Assembly (NCBI GenBank): GCA_938045295.1
Contig: CALINO010000073.1
Coordinates: 19,268 to 83,267 of the forward strand
DNA: 64,000 bases
Reading direction: 5' to 3'
Source: an uncultured Arenicella sp.
GTDB taxonomy: Bacteria > Pseudomonadota > Gammaproteobacteria > Arenicellales > Arenicellaceae
Below, in pieces: positions 17,588-26,804 of the stretch; the first letter of the stretch is position 1; the number at the start of each line of letters is the position of its first letter. Below the pieces are notes generated by a model. That model did no database searches. It was not told the origin of the DNA and saw nothing but the letters and a program-made list of their open reading frames with translations. The translations under genes and the position numbers were made by a program.

Positions 17588-20173
17588 TTAATTCAGTGCC
17601 GATTTTTGAAAAACCAATTCCCCCTTTTCCACGACCACCGTCACCACGTCACCACTGCCGAACTCCGAGCTTAACAATTTTTGCGCCAACGGGTTCTCAA
17701 GCAACTCTTGAATACTGCGCTTTAATGGCCGAGCGCCATAAACAGGGTCGAAACCGGCTTCACCAATTAAGTCCAAAGCTTGGACACTGATGTCCAAGGT
17801 AATGTTTTGCTGAGCCAAGCGCTTTTTCAGTATGGCAACTTGAATATTGGCAATTGAACGCACATGCTCCTTGCCTAAGGCATGAAATACCACGATGTCA
17901 TCAACACGGTTAATAAACTCTGGCCGAAAATGCTGAGTAACACTTTCCATAACCAAGTCTTTCATTGACTGATAGTCACCCTCATGACCGTGAACTCTGG
18001 CCGAGCCTAAGTTCGAAGTCATAATGATCACGCAATTTTTAAAGTCCACGGTTCGCCCTTGTCCGTCAGTCAGACGACCGTCATCTAATACTTGCAAGAG
18101 TATGTTGAACACATCGGGGTGGGCTTTCTCCACTTCGTCTAGCAAAATCACCGAATACGGCTTTCGACGCACCGCTTCAGTTAAATAGCCGCCTTCTTCA
18201 TACCCCACATAACCTGGAGGAGCTCCCACCAACCTGGCCACAGAATGTTTTTCCATAAACTCAGACATATCAATGCGCACCATGGCGTCATCGGTATCAA
18301 ACATAAACTCAGCCAAAGCTTTGGTCAGCTCGGTTTTCCCCACGCCAGTTGGCCCTAAAAAGAGGAACGAGCCCGACGGGCGGTTAGGGTCAGAAAGCCC
18401 AGCGCGCGAACGGCGAATTGCATCGGCCACCGCGCTAATGGCTTGATCTTGGCCAATAACTCGACGATGCAAGCGGTCTTCCATTTTCAATAATTTTTCG
18501 CGCTCGCCTTCGAGCATTTTATTCACCGGTATTCCGGTCCAATGTGCCACCACTTCGGCAATTTCTTCGTCGGTCACATTAGTGCGCAACAGTTTATTTT
18601 CGGTGCCATCTAATTCATTGCGCTGGGCTTGCTGCAACTGAGACTCTAAGTCTGGAATAATCGAGTATTGCAGTTCCGACATTTTGGCTAAATTACCAGC
18701 ACGCTTGGCCACTTCCATTTCAATGCGAGCGGCCTCTAATTCTTCTTTAATGTGTTGCGCGCCATGCACCGCTGACTTTTCAGCCATCCAAATTTCATTA
18801 AGCTCGGCGTACTCATGCTCCAACGCTTTGATTTCATCTTCCAAATCGGTTAATCGCTTCTTAGACGCTTGGTCGCTCTCTTTTTGCAGTGCTTCGCGCT
18901 CAATTTTTCGGCGAATGATTTGCCGATCGAGCTTATCCATAGACTCAGGTTTAGAGTCTATTTCCATGCGAATACGACTCGCGGCTTCGTCAATCAAATC
19001 AATCGCTTTATCGGGCAAATTACGGTCCGTAATGTAACGATGCGATAAGGTCGCGGCAGAAATAATCGCGGGGTCAGTAATATCCACGCCGTGATGCACT
19101 TCGTACTTTTCTTTTAAGCCTCGCAAAATGGCTATGGTGTCTTCCACACTGGGCTCATCCACGACGATTTTTTGAAAGCGCCGCTCAAGTGCGGCGTCTT
19201 TTTCAATAAACTGGCGATACTCATCTAAGGTGGTGGCGCCCACGCAATGCAATTCGCCTCGAGCCAGTGCGGGTTTCAGCATATTGCCCGCGTCCATTGC
19301 TCCTTCGGCCTTGCCCGCGCCAACCATGGTATGCAATTCATCAATAAACAAAATGATTTGCCCTTCTTGTTTTGACAAATCTTTCAATACCGCTTTTAAC
19401 CGCTCTTCAAACTCACCCCTAAATTTAGCACCGGCAATCAAGGCACCCAGATCTAGCGATAATAAGCGCTTGTTCTTGATTCCTTCAGGCACTTCGCCGT
19501 TCACAATACGTTGCGCCAAGCCTTCAACGATGGCGGTTTTACCCACCCCCGGCTCGCCGATTAGCACCGGGTTATTCTTAGTTCGACGTTGCAATACTTG
19601 CACCGTGCGTCGAATTTCATCGTCACGCCCAATGACTGGATCTAACTTGCCTTGCTCAGCGCGTGCGGTCACGTCAATGGTGTATTTTTCTAACGCTTGC
19701 ATTTGATCTTCCGCGTTGGCGTCGTTCATGCTTTCACCGCCGCGCACGTCTTCAACCGCTTTCGTTAATGCTTCTTTAGTGGCACCCGCCTCTCTTAATA
19801 ATTGGCCAGCGGAGTCTTTATCAACGACTAATGCCAATAGAAATAAGTCGCTGGAGATAAACGAATCACCACGCTGCTGAGCCAATTTATCGGCCACGTT
19901 CACTATGCGCCCAGTTTGCTGCGACAGGTGTACTTCACCAGCCTGGCCTTGCACTTGCGCCAATGCCGCTAGCGCATCGTTAAGCTTTTCCAGTAATGCT
20001 TTTTCAGCCACGCCCACACGGGCTAATAATGGGCGCACACTGCCGCCGTCTTGCTGGTGCATGGCGTACAGCACGTGCAGCGGCTCTATAAATTGATGAT
20101 CTCGGCCAACCGCCAAACTTTGTGCGTCGGCCAAAGCCAATTGAAATTTAGAAGTTAATTTATCCATTCTCAT
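17588..20173 (-). CDS. clpB: ClpB, protein disaggregase (Hsp100)
   Basis: 861 residues, like E. coli ClpB (857). A hexameric AAA+ machine that, with DnaK, extracts proteins from aggregates. The N domain (about 1-145) starts [23 protein letters not shown]1 has Walker A GEPGVGKT near 205 and Walker [10 protein letters not shown]; the middle coiled-coil (about 400-520) is rich in Glu and Lys; NBD2 has GPTGVGKTE near 605 and [13 protein letters not shown] 20173 has GAGG 7 nt upstream. A sigma-32-like promoter lies just upstream, fitting heat-shock control. It diverges from nadC. Confidence 0.97.
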   Translation of the reverse strand: MRMDKLTSKFQLALADAQSLAVGRDHQFIEPLHVLYAMHQQDGGSVRPLLARVGVAEKALLEKLNDALAALAQVQGQAGEVHLSQQTGRIVNVADKLAQQRGDSFISSDLFLLALVVDKDSAGQLLREAGATKEALTKAVEDVRGGESMNDANAEDQMQALEKYTIDVTARAEQGKLDPVIGRDDEIRRTVQVLQRRTKNNPVLIGEPGVGKTAIVEGLAQRIVNGEVPEGIKNKRLLSLDLGALIAGAKFRGEFEERLKAVLKDLSKQEGQIILFIDELHTMVGAGKAEGAMDAGNMLKPALARGELHCVGATTLDEYRQFIEKDAALERRFQKIVVDEPSVEDTIAILRGLKEKYEVHHGVDITDPAIISAATLSHRYITDRNLPDKAIDLIDEAASRIRMEIDSKPESMDKLDRQIIRRKIEREALQKESDQASKKRLTDLEDEIKALEHEYAELNEIWMAEKSAVHGAQHIKEELEAARIEMEVAKRAGNLAKMSELQYSIIPDLESQLQQAQRNELDGTENKLLRTNVTDEEIAEVVAHWTGIPVNKMLEGEREKLLKMEDRLHRRVIGQDQAISAVADAIRRSRAGLSDPNRPSGSFLFLGPTGVGKTELTKALAEFMFDTDDAMVRIDMSEFMEKHSVARLVGAPPGYVGYEEGGYLTEAVRRKPYSVILLDEVEKAHPDVFNILLQVLDDGRLTDGQGRTVDFKNCVIIMTSNLGSARVHGHEGDYQSMKDLVMESVTQHFRPEFINRVDDIVVFHALGKEHVRSIANIQVAILKKRLAQQNITLDISVQALDLIGEAGFDPVYGARPLKRSIQELLENPLAQKLLSSEFGSGDVVTVVVEKGELVFQKSALN

Positions 20174-20209
20174 GATGGCACCTCTGATTTGAAACTCTAC
20201 TATTATTGT

Positions 20210-20239
20210 ATATGTGGGTTCGCCTAAGCAGAATACAAG
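20210..20239 (-). promoter_or_regulatory. Sigma-32-like heat-shock promoter of clpB
   Basis: Read on the minus strand: CTTGTAT (20239-20233), 14 bp, then CCCACATAT (20218-20210). The E. coli sigma-32 consensus is CTTGAAA, 11-16 bp, CCCCATnT. Position (37 bp upstream of the clpB start) and gene identity both agree. No start site has been measured here. Confidence 0.65.
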
Positions 20240-20340
20240 AGAGCCATTTCTTCACGCGGCGCGGCACGCTTCAATGGTGTTGAGGCGCGTCCATTTCTGG
20301 TATGCTATTTTTTAATAAGACGTAAATTTTTGAGGCCATT

Positions 20341-21201
20341 ATGGAGCACACTTTACCCAGTAAAAAAGTCATTAAACGCTTAGTCAAAAACTGCTTACGT
20401 GAAGACATAGGCTCTGGCGATGTTACCGCCCGACTGACTCCGCGAGACAGCATTATTGACGGCAAAATCATCAGTCGAGAACGCGGCGTGATTTGCGGCG
20501 TAGCTTGGGTTGATGAAGTGTTTCGCCAAGTCGGCAAACGCCACAAAGCTAAGATTGACATTGATTGGCGAGTGAAAGACGGTGACATCGTTAAGGCCGG
20601 TGCCACCCTATGCCGCTTCGAAGGCTTAGCGCACCCGATTCTGTCAGGCGAAAGGACGGCACTCAATATTATGCAAACGCTGTCTGGAACCGCCACCATT
20701 ACCCGCCAATACGCCGACGCTATTGCGCACACCAAGGCTCGATTGCTTGACACTCGAAAGACACTGCCCATGCTACGAGAAGCGCAAAAATACGCGGTAC
20801 TGTGCGGCGGTGGCGTGAATCACCGCATGGGGCTTTACGACGGCATTATCATTAAAGAAAACCACCTACGCAGCGGTAAGAGCTTAGAACGTATCGTGGC
20901 CGACGCCATCACTTCAATGCCCGAAGGCGCATTGGTAGAACTGGAAGTGGAAACCATTGAAGAGCTTGAACGCGGCTTATTAGCCGGAGCAAAGCGCATT
21001 ATGTTGGATGACTTTAGTTTAGAAGACATGCGCGAAGCGGTGGCCATCACCGGAGAGCAGGCTGACTTAGAAGCATCGGGTGGTATTAACTTAGACACCA
21101 TTGCCACCATTGCCGAAACCGGCGTGGATTTCATTTCTTCCGGCTCGATCACCAAACACGTGACCGCATTGGATTTATCCATGCTGTTTGATTACCGCTA
21201 A
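20341..21201 (+). CDS. nadC: NadC, nicotinate-nucleotide pyrophosphorylase (carboxylating)
   Basis: Converts quinolinate and PRPP to nicotinate mononucleotide, the last step of de novo pyridine synthesis. 286 residues. Family motifs: EDIGSGDVTA at the N-terminus, RTALNIMQTLSGTAT, DTRKTLPMLREAQKYAV (PRPP and quinolinate Arg/Lys contacts), GGGVNHRMGLYDGIIIKENH and the late VELEVETIEE and EASGGINL of the barrel. All expected active-site residues that I can place are intact. Monocistronic; it diverges from clpB, and a hairpin follows the stop. Confidence 0.97.
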   Translation: MEHTLPSKKVIKRLVKNCLREDIGSGDVTARLTPRDSIIDGKIISRERGVICGVAWVDEVFRQVGKRHKAKIDIDWRVKDGDIVKAGATLCRFEGLAHPILSGERTALNIMQTLSGTATITRQYADAIAHTKARLLDTRKTLPMLREAQKYAVLCGGGVNHRMGLYDGIIIKENHLRSGKSLERIVADAITSMPEGALVELEVETIEELERGLLAGAKRIMLDDFSLEDMREAVAITGEQADLEASGGINLDTIATIAETGVDFISSGSITKHVTALDLSMLFDYR

Positions 21202-21224
21202 CAGCCAATCGCAACATTGTTGAC

Positions 21225-21256
21225 AGCCGCAGTTAGTGTATTTTTTAACTGCGGCT
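21225..21256. terminator. Hairpin between convergent nadC and sugar dehydrogenase
   Basis: Perfect 11-bp inverted repeat (AGCCGCAGTTA at 21225-21235, complement at 21246-21256) with a T-rich 10-nt loop. Neither flank has a good T run, so it may be a weak terminator or an RNA end-stabilising stem shared by both convergent genes. Confidence 0.5.
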
Positions 21257-21285
21257 TAACGACCCTTATTTCATCTCAAGATCTC

Positions 21286-22233
21286 TTAATATTCAAAGGC
21301 AACCGTCTCCTGCCGGTCTCCAAGCAAGAAAGCGTCTGCCACCAGCTTTAGTGGCTCAAGGTCAATTTGGCTTTGCCGTGACGTAATCACATTCGCGAAA
21401 ATATCGTAAATGGCCTCATACTCACCGTGTTCAGAAGCGTCTGGCACCGCGACAACGTTATCGTCCACCATTAATTGAGCGCCACCGTGAGTTAGGGTCA
21501 GGCGCTTATGCTTACCCACCACTTCGATTGCCCACTCTTCATCGCCAGTCACACGCCAGTCAAAGACGCCGGTGATAGGTAAACCACTCTCGGTTTTAAA
21601 TTCTATGTCGGCTGCAATTGGGGCCGCTTTATTAACCGGAAACAACAGGCTGGCTTTATTAACATAGAACGCTTCAGGCAATATGTGAGTCAAAATTGAT
21701 AAGCCGTTAATGCCCGGGTCAAATACCCCCAAACCGCCCGCTTGCCATATCCACTCTTGACCTGGGTGCCATTTTTTCACGTTCTCTTTCCAACGTATTT
21801 CAATACTGGCAATATCGGCCGCCATTTCAGCCAATAAAGATTTAGCCTGCTTAACCGCAGCCCCGTGACGTGAGTGCCACGTTGTGTATAAGCAACAACC
21901 GTTTTTTTGCGCCAACCGCGCTAATTGCTCCACCTCACACACAGTGGCACCCGGTGGCTTTTCTAACAACACGTCCACGCCTTGATTGAGCGCATAACGC
22001 GCGGCAGAAAACCGATATTGAGGAGGCATGCATAATGACACTGCGTCGATTTGCGGCTCTGATTGCAATAATGTGTCGATACTTTGGTATGATTTAATGC
22101 CATCAATCGTATTGTTGCGGCTGGCCGTCGCCACAAGCTCATACCGACCCGACTTCGTAATAGACGGAAGGTGCTGATCTTGCACAATTTTGCCAATACC
22201 CACGATGGCAATGTTTATTTTTGAGTTAGTCAT
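21286..22233 (-). CDS. Gfo/Idh/MocA-family sugar dehydrogenase (L-arabinose/D-galactose 1-dehydrogenase-like)
   Basis: 315 residues. N-terminal Rossmann domain IVGIGKIVQDQHLP with LEKPPGAT (the EKP Lys motif); the C-terminal domain holds WHPGQEWIWQAGGLGVFDPG, followed by INGLSILTHILPE, a block I know from the Azospirillum L-arabinose 1-dehydrogenase and Pseudomonas D-galactose dehydrogenase. Such enzymes oxidise the aldose to the lactone with NAD(P)+. No other arabinose or galactose pathway genes lie nearby, so the pathway is incomplete in this window. It converges with nadC and diverges from the maf gene. Confidence 0.8.
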   Translation of the reverse strand: MTNSKINIAIVGIGKIVQDQHLPSITKSGRYELVATASRNNTIDGIKSYQSIDTLLQSEPQIDAVSLCMPPQYRFSAARYALNQGVDVLLEKPPGATVCEVEQLARLAQKNGCCLYTTWHSRHGAAVKQAKSLLAEMAADIASIEIRWKENVKKWHPGQEWIWQAGGLGVFDPGINGLSILTHILPEAFYVNKASLLFPVNKAAPIAADIEFKTESGLPITGVFDWRVTGDEEWAIEVVGKHKRLTLTHGGAQLMVDDNVVAVPDASEHGEYEAIYDIFANVITSRQSQIDLEPLKLVADAFLLGDRQETVAFEY

Positions 22234-22307
22234 AATGCGCTAAACCTTGTACATTGTTATGAAAATCATTATACATCAGATTTATCATATAAATAAACAT
22301 TCCTCTA

Positions 22308-22331
22308 ATTTGCCCCCTCATTTAGGCAAAT
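22308..22331. promoter_or_regulatory. Inverted repeat in the sugar dehydrogenase/maf intergenic region
   Basis: ATTTGCC, 10 bp, GGCAAAT: a perfect 7-bp inverted repeat lying between two divergent genes (22234-22417), in an AT-rich stretch. It could be an operator for a sugar-responsive regulator, or chance. No regulator gene is adjacent. Confidence 0.25.
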
Positions 22332-22417
22332 ATCACCATAACCGATTACATTAACAGGCTCACTTTTAAACAAGTGCGTTACAATAGGCTTTTGTAATTT
22401 TTCACTCATTTATCGTC

Positions 22418-23008
22418 ATGCCTAACCCTAAATTAATCTTGGGCTCGTCTTCGCCGTTTCGTAAAGAACTGCTGGCAAGACTAATGGTGCCTTTCGACAC
22501 GTGCAGCCCTGACATTGATGAAACGCCCTTAGAGGGCGAAAGCCCGATTGAATTGGTGCAACGCTTAGCGATAGAAAAAGCCAAAGAAGTGGCCAAAACA
22601 CACCCAAAGGCGCTGATCATTGGCTCAGATCAAGTGGCTTTGCATGGCGACAAAATTGTCGGCAAGCCCCAAGATCACCAACGAGCGGTTGAGCAGTTAA
22701 AGCAAGCGTCTGGCAAAAAGATCGATTTGTTCACCGGCTTAGCCTTGTTCAATGCCAATACCGGTAACTTGCATTCAGAAGTGGTGCCGTTTTCAGTACA
22801 CTTTAAAACGTTGACTGAGCGCACCATTGAACACTATTTACGCAAAGAAAAACCGTATAACTGTGCCGGCAGCGTCAAATCTGAAGGCTTAGGCGTGGCC
22901 TTGTTTGAGCGCTTTGATGGCGATGACCCCAGCGCATTAATCGGCCTGCCATTAATTCGCTTGGTATCGATGTTAGAACAAGAAAACTTTGACCTCTTCG
23001 ACCACTGA
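22418..23008 (+). CDS. yceF: Maf/YceF-type nucleoside triphosphate pyrophosphatase
   Basis: 196 residues. Maf proteins hydrolyse non-canonical NTPs to NMP and PPi; the YceF branch prefers 7-methyl-GTP. Motifs: LGSSSPFRKELL (phosphate loop), DIDETPLEGESP, IGSDQVA (metal Asp), KPQDHQRA, and SVKSEGLGVALFERFDGDDPSALIGLPL, which is the YceF-type version rather than the YhdE (dTTP) type. In E. coli yceF sits next to rluC/rne, and rluC and rne are about 5 kb downstream here, a partly retained neighbourhood. Confidence 0.88.
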   Translation: MPNPKLILGSSSPFRKELLARLMVPFDTCSPDIDETPLEGESPIELVQRLAIEKAKEVAKTHPKALIIGSDQVALHGDKIVGKPQDHQRAVEQLKQASGKKIDLFTGLALFNANTGNLHSEVVPFSVHFKTLTERTIEHYLRKEKPYNCAGSVKSEGLGVALFERFDGDDPSALIGLPLIRLVSMLEQENFDLFDH

Positions 23009-23047
23009 TTTTCATAAACCAAGATTACCTTGCTTTTATAAACGCGC

Positions 23048-23797
23048 ATGCTTGATCAAATCACCCCCGTCATTCTGACTTACAACGAAGCCCCCAATAT
23101 TGGCCGCACTTTAAACGCCCTCACGTGGGCAGAGCGAGTTGTGGTTATGGACAGCTTTAGCGATGACGACACTCAAAAAATCTGCCAACAGTACCCTAAT
23201 GTTGACTTTGTACAGCGTAAGTTTGACCAGCATGCCAAGCAATGGAAAGCGGCCATTTCTCAAAACATCAGCACGCCCTGGATATTGGCGCTGGACGCCG
23301 ATTACGTGGTCAGTGAGGCACTCACCAGCGAACTCAAACAATTAAACCCTCGCCCCGAAATTGCTGGCTACCGAACCTCTTTTATATACAAAATTGACGG
23401 CACTGCCCTGCGTGGTGCGCTCTACCCTCCAGTAACAACACTGTACCGAGCACAAGGCGCTGACTATAAGCAAGACGGGCACACTCAACGCGTGCTTTTA
23501 AACGGCGAAATAGGCACATTAACCAGCAAAATTTTTCACGATGATCGAAAATCAGCCGCACGCTGGCATCAATCACAAAGAAATTACGCAAAAAAAGAAG
23601 CCGATAAAATCAAACACACTCGTTTCGTCGACATGGGCATGAATGACAAAATACGTTTCTTAGGCTTAGGGCCGGTCATCGTCATCCCTTATACCTTATT
23701 GGCTAAAGGTGTGATGTTCGATGGGTGGGCAGGATTAAAGTACACGTGGCAGCGATGCGTGGCTGAAGTTTACTTATTACGTGCTCGTTTTCGATGA
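23048..23797 (+). CDS. Family 2 glycosyltransferase (WaaE/KdtX-like)
   Basis: 249 residues. GT-A fold start: TPVILTYNEAPNIGRTLNAL with the nucleotide-binding VVVMDSFSDDDT, then the DxD-equivalent ILALDADYVVS. This arrangement and size match glycosyltransferases of the lipopolysaccharide inner core (WaaE type) and similar cell-surface sugar transferases. The middle has a hydrophobic segment (about 195-215, IVIPYTLLAKGVMF) that may touch the membrane. It starts 39 bp after maf. The donor and acceptor are unknown. Confidence 0.82.
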   Translation: MLDQITPVILTYNEAPNIGRTLNALTWAERVVVMDSFSDDDTQKICQQYPNVDFVQRKFDQHAKQWKAAISQNISTPWILALDADYVVSEALTSELKQLNPRPEIAGYRTSFIYKIDGTALRGALYPPVTTLYRAQGADYKQDGHTQRVLLNGEIGTLTSKIFHDDRKSAARWHQSQRNYAKKEADKIKHTRFVDMGMNDKIRFLGLGPVIVIPYTLLAKGVMFDGWAGLKYTWQRCVAEVYLLRARFR

Positions 23798-23893
23798 AAT
23801 TTAAAAGTGTGCCAATCATTGCTGCACAAACTTTTGTAATAGACGCTACAATATAATCAATTGAATAAATAACGGGTACTGAACTCGGTTTCT

Positions 23894-24976
23894 ATGTTAA
23901 GCCTACTGATAGTCTTTTTTGTTCTCGCAATATTTTTCTCTTTTCTGTGCTCACTCTGGGAAGCTGTATTGCTCAGCATCACCCCAACCTACGCGCGAAT
24001 TCAACAGCAAGAAGGCTCAACGCTTGGGCAAACACTGCAAGATTTTAAAGAAAACATAGACAAACCGCTGGCCGCCATTCTTACGCTTAACACTATTGCG
24101 CACACAGTTGGGGCGATTGGCGTGGGCGAACAAGCCGCCGCCATTTGGTCTGAAAGTAACCCACTCATCACTCGCTTAGTGATCCCCGCGGCAATGACGC
24201 TGGCGGTATTAATACTCTCTGAAATTGTGCCTAAAACCATAGGCGCTCTTTACTGGAAAAGCTTAGTCAAGTTCACCGTGTCTTCGCTTCGCGTTTTAAT
24301 GTTCCTGCTAGCGCCACTGGTTTGGATGGGGCAACTGGTAACTAAGTCTTTGAAAAAAGACTCTGACGAACCAATTCTCACCCGCAATGACTTTCTAGCC
24401 ATGACCGAACTGGGGGAAAAAGAAGGCGTATTTGAACCCAGTGAATCGCAAATGCTAGGCAGTATGCTTAACTTTAAAAGCATTGAAGTTAGCGACGTAA
24501 TGACGCCTCGCACCGTGGTCAGTGCGACCACTGAAATACAGACAATCGCCGAATATTATGAAGGTCGGCAATCAAAAAATTTCTCCAGAATACCCACCTT
24601 CAAACAAGGCAATAAAGACCTTATTACTGGTTATGTATTGAAGGTTGACGTCATCGAAGCTCTGCTCGCTGGCCGTGGCGAAGAACCCTTGAGTAATTTA
24701 CGCCGAGACATTGTGGCCGTGAGTGAAACCTACGCCATCACCGAGTTATTAAAAACACTCATCGAACGTAACGAACACATCGCGGTTGTACTGGACGAAT
24801 TTGGCGGCATGGACGGCATCATCACCATGGAAGACATTATCGAAACACTGCTTGGCATGGAAATCGTGGACGAAACCGACACCGATATAGACATGCGCAT
24901 ACTGGCCCAACGCCACCGAGAAAAACGCGCCAAAGCTTTAGGCGCGCTGGAAACTCAGGTAGCAGAAGAAGAGTGA
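23894..24976 (+). CDS. CNNM/HlyC-CorC family membrane protein (DUF21 plus CBS pair)
   Basis: 360 residues. N-terminal CNNM (DUF21) domain with about four hydrophobic segments between 1 and 150 (LLIVFFVLAIFFSFLCSLWE at the start). The cytosolic CBS pair spans about 190-330 (SDVMTPRTVVSATTE and HIAVVLDEFGGMDGIITMED). The C-terminal CorC/HlyC (transporter-associated) domain of the longer family members is missing: the protein ends soon after CBS2, with a charged tail. Homologues handle Mg2+/Co2+ or Na+-coupled Mg2+ export; hemolysin is an old family name and no toxin role is implied. Isolated gene. Confidence 0.85.
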   Translation: MLSLLIVFFVLAIFFSFLCSLWEAVLLSITPTYARIQQQEGSTLGQTLQDFKENIDKPLAAILTLNTIAHTVGAIGVGEQAAAIWSESNPLITRLVIPAAMTLAVLILSEIVPKTIGALYWKSLVKFTVSSLRVLMFLLAPLVWMGQLVTKSLKKDSDEPILTRNDFLAMTELGEKEGVFEPSESQMLGSMLNFKSIEVSDVMTPRTVVSATTEIQTIAEYYEGRQSKNFSRIPTFKQGNKDLITGYVLKVDVIEALLAGRGEEPLSNLRRDIVAVSETYAITELLKTLIERNEHIAVVLDEFGGMDGIITMEDIIETLLGMEIVDETDTDIDMRILAQRHREKRAKALGALETQVAEEE

Positions 24977-24998
24977 GACACTCATTTTTCAAAATTGA

Positions 24999-25331
24999 TT
25001 AGCTGTTTTGAAACAAAGATAAAAAATACCACACAGCAGACCGAAAAAAAGACAGGGGGCAAAGGATTGCTTTAGCAAAAAAGCTAAACTCAGCTGAATA
25101 CTTAAAGGCCCGATATACGTCTAGTTTTTCAATTAATACGGTAAATGCCAAAATTAATACTGCGACCTTAAACCAAAATAAAGCACTTCGCTTCATAAAC
25201 AGTTTTTCAGTTTCACAATCCGATCTTTTTACGCCAAATTCTATTGCTAGAAAACCGAAGTAACGAGGGTACTTATTTGCAAGGGTTAGCCCACCTATTA
25301 TGATCGCCGTGATCAAAATTGAACTACTCAT
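24999..25331 (-). CDS. Small hypothetical membrane protein
   Basis: From ATG 25331, 110 residues (a TTG at 25367 would extend it by 12). Two or three hydrophobic segments: ILITAIIIGGLTLA at the N-terminus, FWFKVAVLILAFTVLIE in the middle and ILCPLSFFRSAVWYFLSLF at the end, with basic residues between. I recognise no family. Neither start has a clear ribosome-binding site. Base composition is visibly more AT-rich than in the neighbours, and the gene lies in a gap between a convergent pair region and sppA, which could mean recent acquisition or a non-functional frame. Confidence 0.4.
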   Translation of the reverse strand: MSSSILITAIIIGGLTLANKYPRYFGFLAIEFGVKRSDCETEKLFMKRSALFWFKVAVLILAFTVLIEKLDVYRAFKYSAEFSFFAKAILCPLSFFRSAVWYFLSLFQNS

Positions 25332-25421
25332 ATTCGTAAAACCGTATAAACCTAGGACTCTTTTCAAAGCCCTAGATTTTTATTTACTTATTATAAATAG
25401 AGGTCTATCACTACTTCTCTA

Positions 25422-26393
25422 TTATTGGAAACTCACCGAGCCACCGAAAAAGTTAGTCAGTGTATTGCCAATGGAAACCCCTAAGTCTTTTGGAAATTGC
25501 TCCCAAAAGGTAGGGCGATAGGAATAGTCAACCACGTTTTCTTGGCCGATTACTTCGCGAGCCACGTAATCCAAACCGCCGAACTCATCCACTAGGCCTA
25601 GCTCTTTAGCTTGTCGGCCACTCCAAAATAAGCCACTGAATAGATCCGGGTTATCTGCAAGCCGATCTCCGCGGCCGCGCTTAACCACATCGATAAACTC
25701 TTTATGCACAATGCCTAACATTTCGCGCGCATGCGCTTGTTGCTCGGCTTTGATCGGCAAGAATGGGTCTAAGATTGACTTGTTCTCGCCGGCAGTTAAA
25801 GAGCGGCGTTCTACACCCAATTTATCCATGGCATCAACAAAGCCAAAGCTGTCCATGCGCACCCCGATTGAACCAACAATGGATGACGGGTTGGCGTAAA
25901 TTTTGTTCGCGGCGGCGGCAATGTAATAACCGCCCGATGCGCACACATCAGCAACTACAACGTATAACTTCTTATCGTCGTACTCTTCTTGCAAGCGTGT
26001 GATCTCACGATTAATTTCATCCGACTGCACCGGCGACCCGCCCGGGCTGTTGATTCGTAGCACCACACCTTTCGAATTACTGGCTTCGAAGGCTCTGCGT
26101 AAACTTTGATTGATCTGCCCTGCCGACACCTGATTTAACGCGATAACCCCATTAAGCTCTACCAATGCGGTATGAGCCTGGCCGGCACCGGCAAACCCTT
26201 TTTGGTTCGAGCTGATGCTCATCACACCAATCACATACACAACAAATAAGGCCAATAGCGCAAAACGAAAAATGCGACGCCATTTGCGGTCTTTCATGTA
26301 GTCAACGGCAAGCCGCTCCAACACCTCATTAGACGTTACTGGTGCTTTATTGCTGCCAGGAAGGGCGCCGTTACTTTTTTTCTTACCAAACAT
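25422..26393 (-). CDS. sppA: SppA-type signal peptide peptidase (S49 family)
   Basis: 323 residues, the short single-domain form typical of Pseudomonas-like bacteria. One N-terminal transmembrane segment (about 43-60, RFALLALFVVYVIGVM) after a basic cytoplasmic tail; the catalytic part faces the periplasm. Nucleophile Ser in VCASGGYYIAAAA (about 154) and general-base Lys in the ENKSILDPF segment (about 206). Substrate region RINSPGGSP. It degrades cleaved signal peptides in the inner membrane. GGGG about 6 nt upstream supports ATG 26393. It follows the Rieske gene by 36 bp and shares its strand. Confidence 0.92.
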   Translation of the reverse strand: MFGKKKSNGALPGSNKAPVTSNEVLERLAVDYMKDRKWRRIFRFALLALFVVYVIGVMSISSNQKGFAGAGQAHTALVELNGVIALNQVSAGQINQSLRRAFEASNSKGVVLRINSPGGSPVQSDEINREITRLQEEYDDKKLYVVVADVCASGGYYIAAAANKIYANPSSIVGSIGVRMDSFGFVDAMDKLGVERRSLTAGENKSILDPFLPIKAEQQAHAREMLGIVHKEFIDVVKRGRGDRLADNPDLFSGLFWSGRQAKELGLVDEFGGLDYVAREVIGQENVVDYSYRPTFWEQFPKDLGVSIGNTLTNFFGGSVSFQ

Positions 26394-26429
26394 AAAATTC
26401 CCCTAAAAAATAAATAAATCGTTTGCGGA

Positions 26430-26804
26430 CTACTTTTTAACAAACAATTGATAGCCGTCGGCGGCTAGCTCAATCTGGTTATTGTTCACAATAATATCTA
26501 TGGGTTCAAGCCCCACACCGTAACACGGCCCGCCCAAACAAGCGCCGGTGTCTGGTGCATATTCCGCTCCGTGGGTGGCACAGATTAACGTCTGGCCATC
26601 ATCAGCAAAAAATTCGCCCGGCATGTAGTCGAGCTGCACGGCAATATGACCACAGCGATTCATATAAGCGAAATACTGGCCATCAAAACACACCGCAAAG
26701 GCAGGAATGGTTTCACCCTTGCTATTAATAACATCAAACCGTAAGCCTTTGCCGCCTTCGTCCAGTTCGCTGGTGAGGCCGATAATGCGATCCGAATTAG
26801 CCAT
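26430..26804 (-). CDS. Rieske [2Fe-2S] domain protein
   Basis: 124 residues from ATG 26804 (MANSDRII). The stop of the HAD phosphatase gene lies inside its first codons (ATGGCTAA), so the two overlap by 8 nt and are probably translationally coupled. Cluster ligands: RCGH at about 50-53 and CATH at about 75-78, the C-x-H...C-x2-H Rieske pattern. It has no membrane anchor and looks like a stand-alone electron-transfer or ferredoxin-like protein. Small Rieske proteins of this kind sit between rluC/HAD and sppA in several gammaproteobacteria; the partner enzyme is unknown. Confidence 0.85.
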   Translation of the reverse strand: MANSDRIIGLTSELDEGGKGLRFDVINSKGETIPAFAVCFDGQYFAYMNRCGHIAVQLDYMPGEFFADDGQTLICATHGAEYAPDTGACLGGPCYGVGLEPIDIIVNNNQIELAADGYQLFVKK

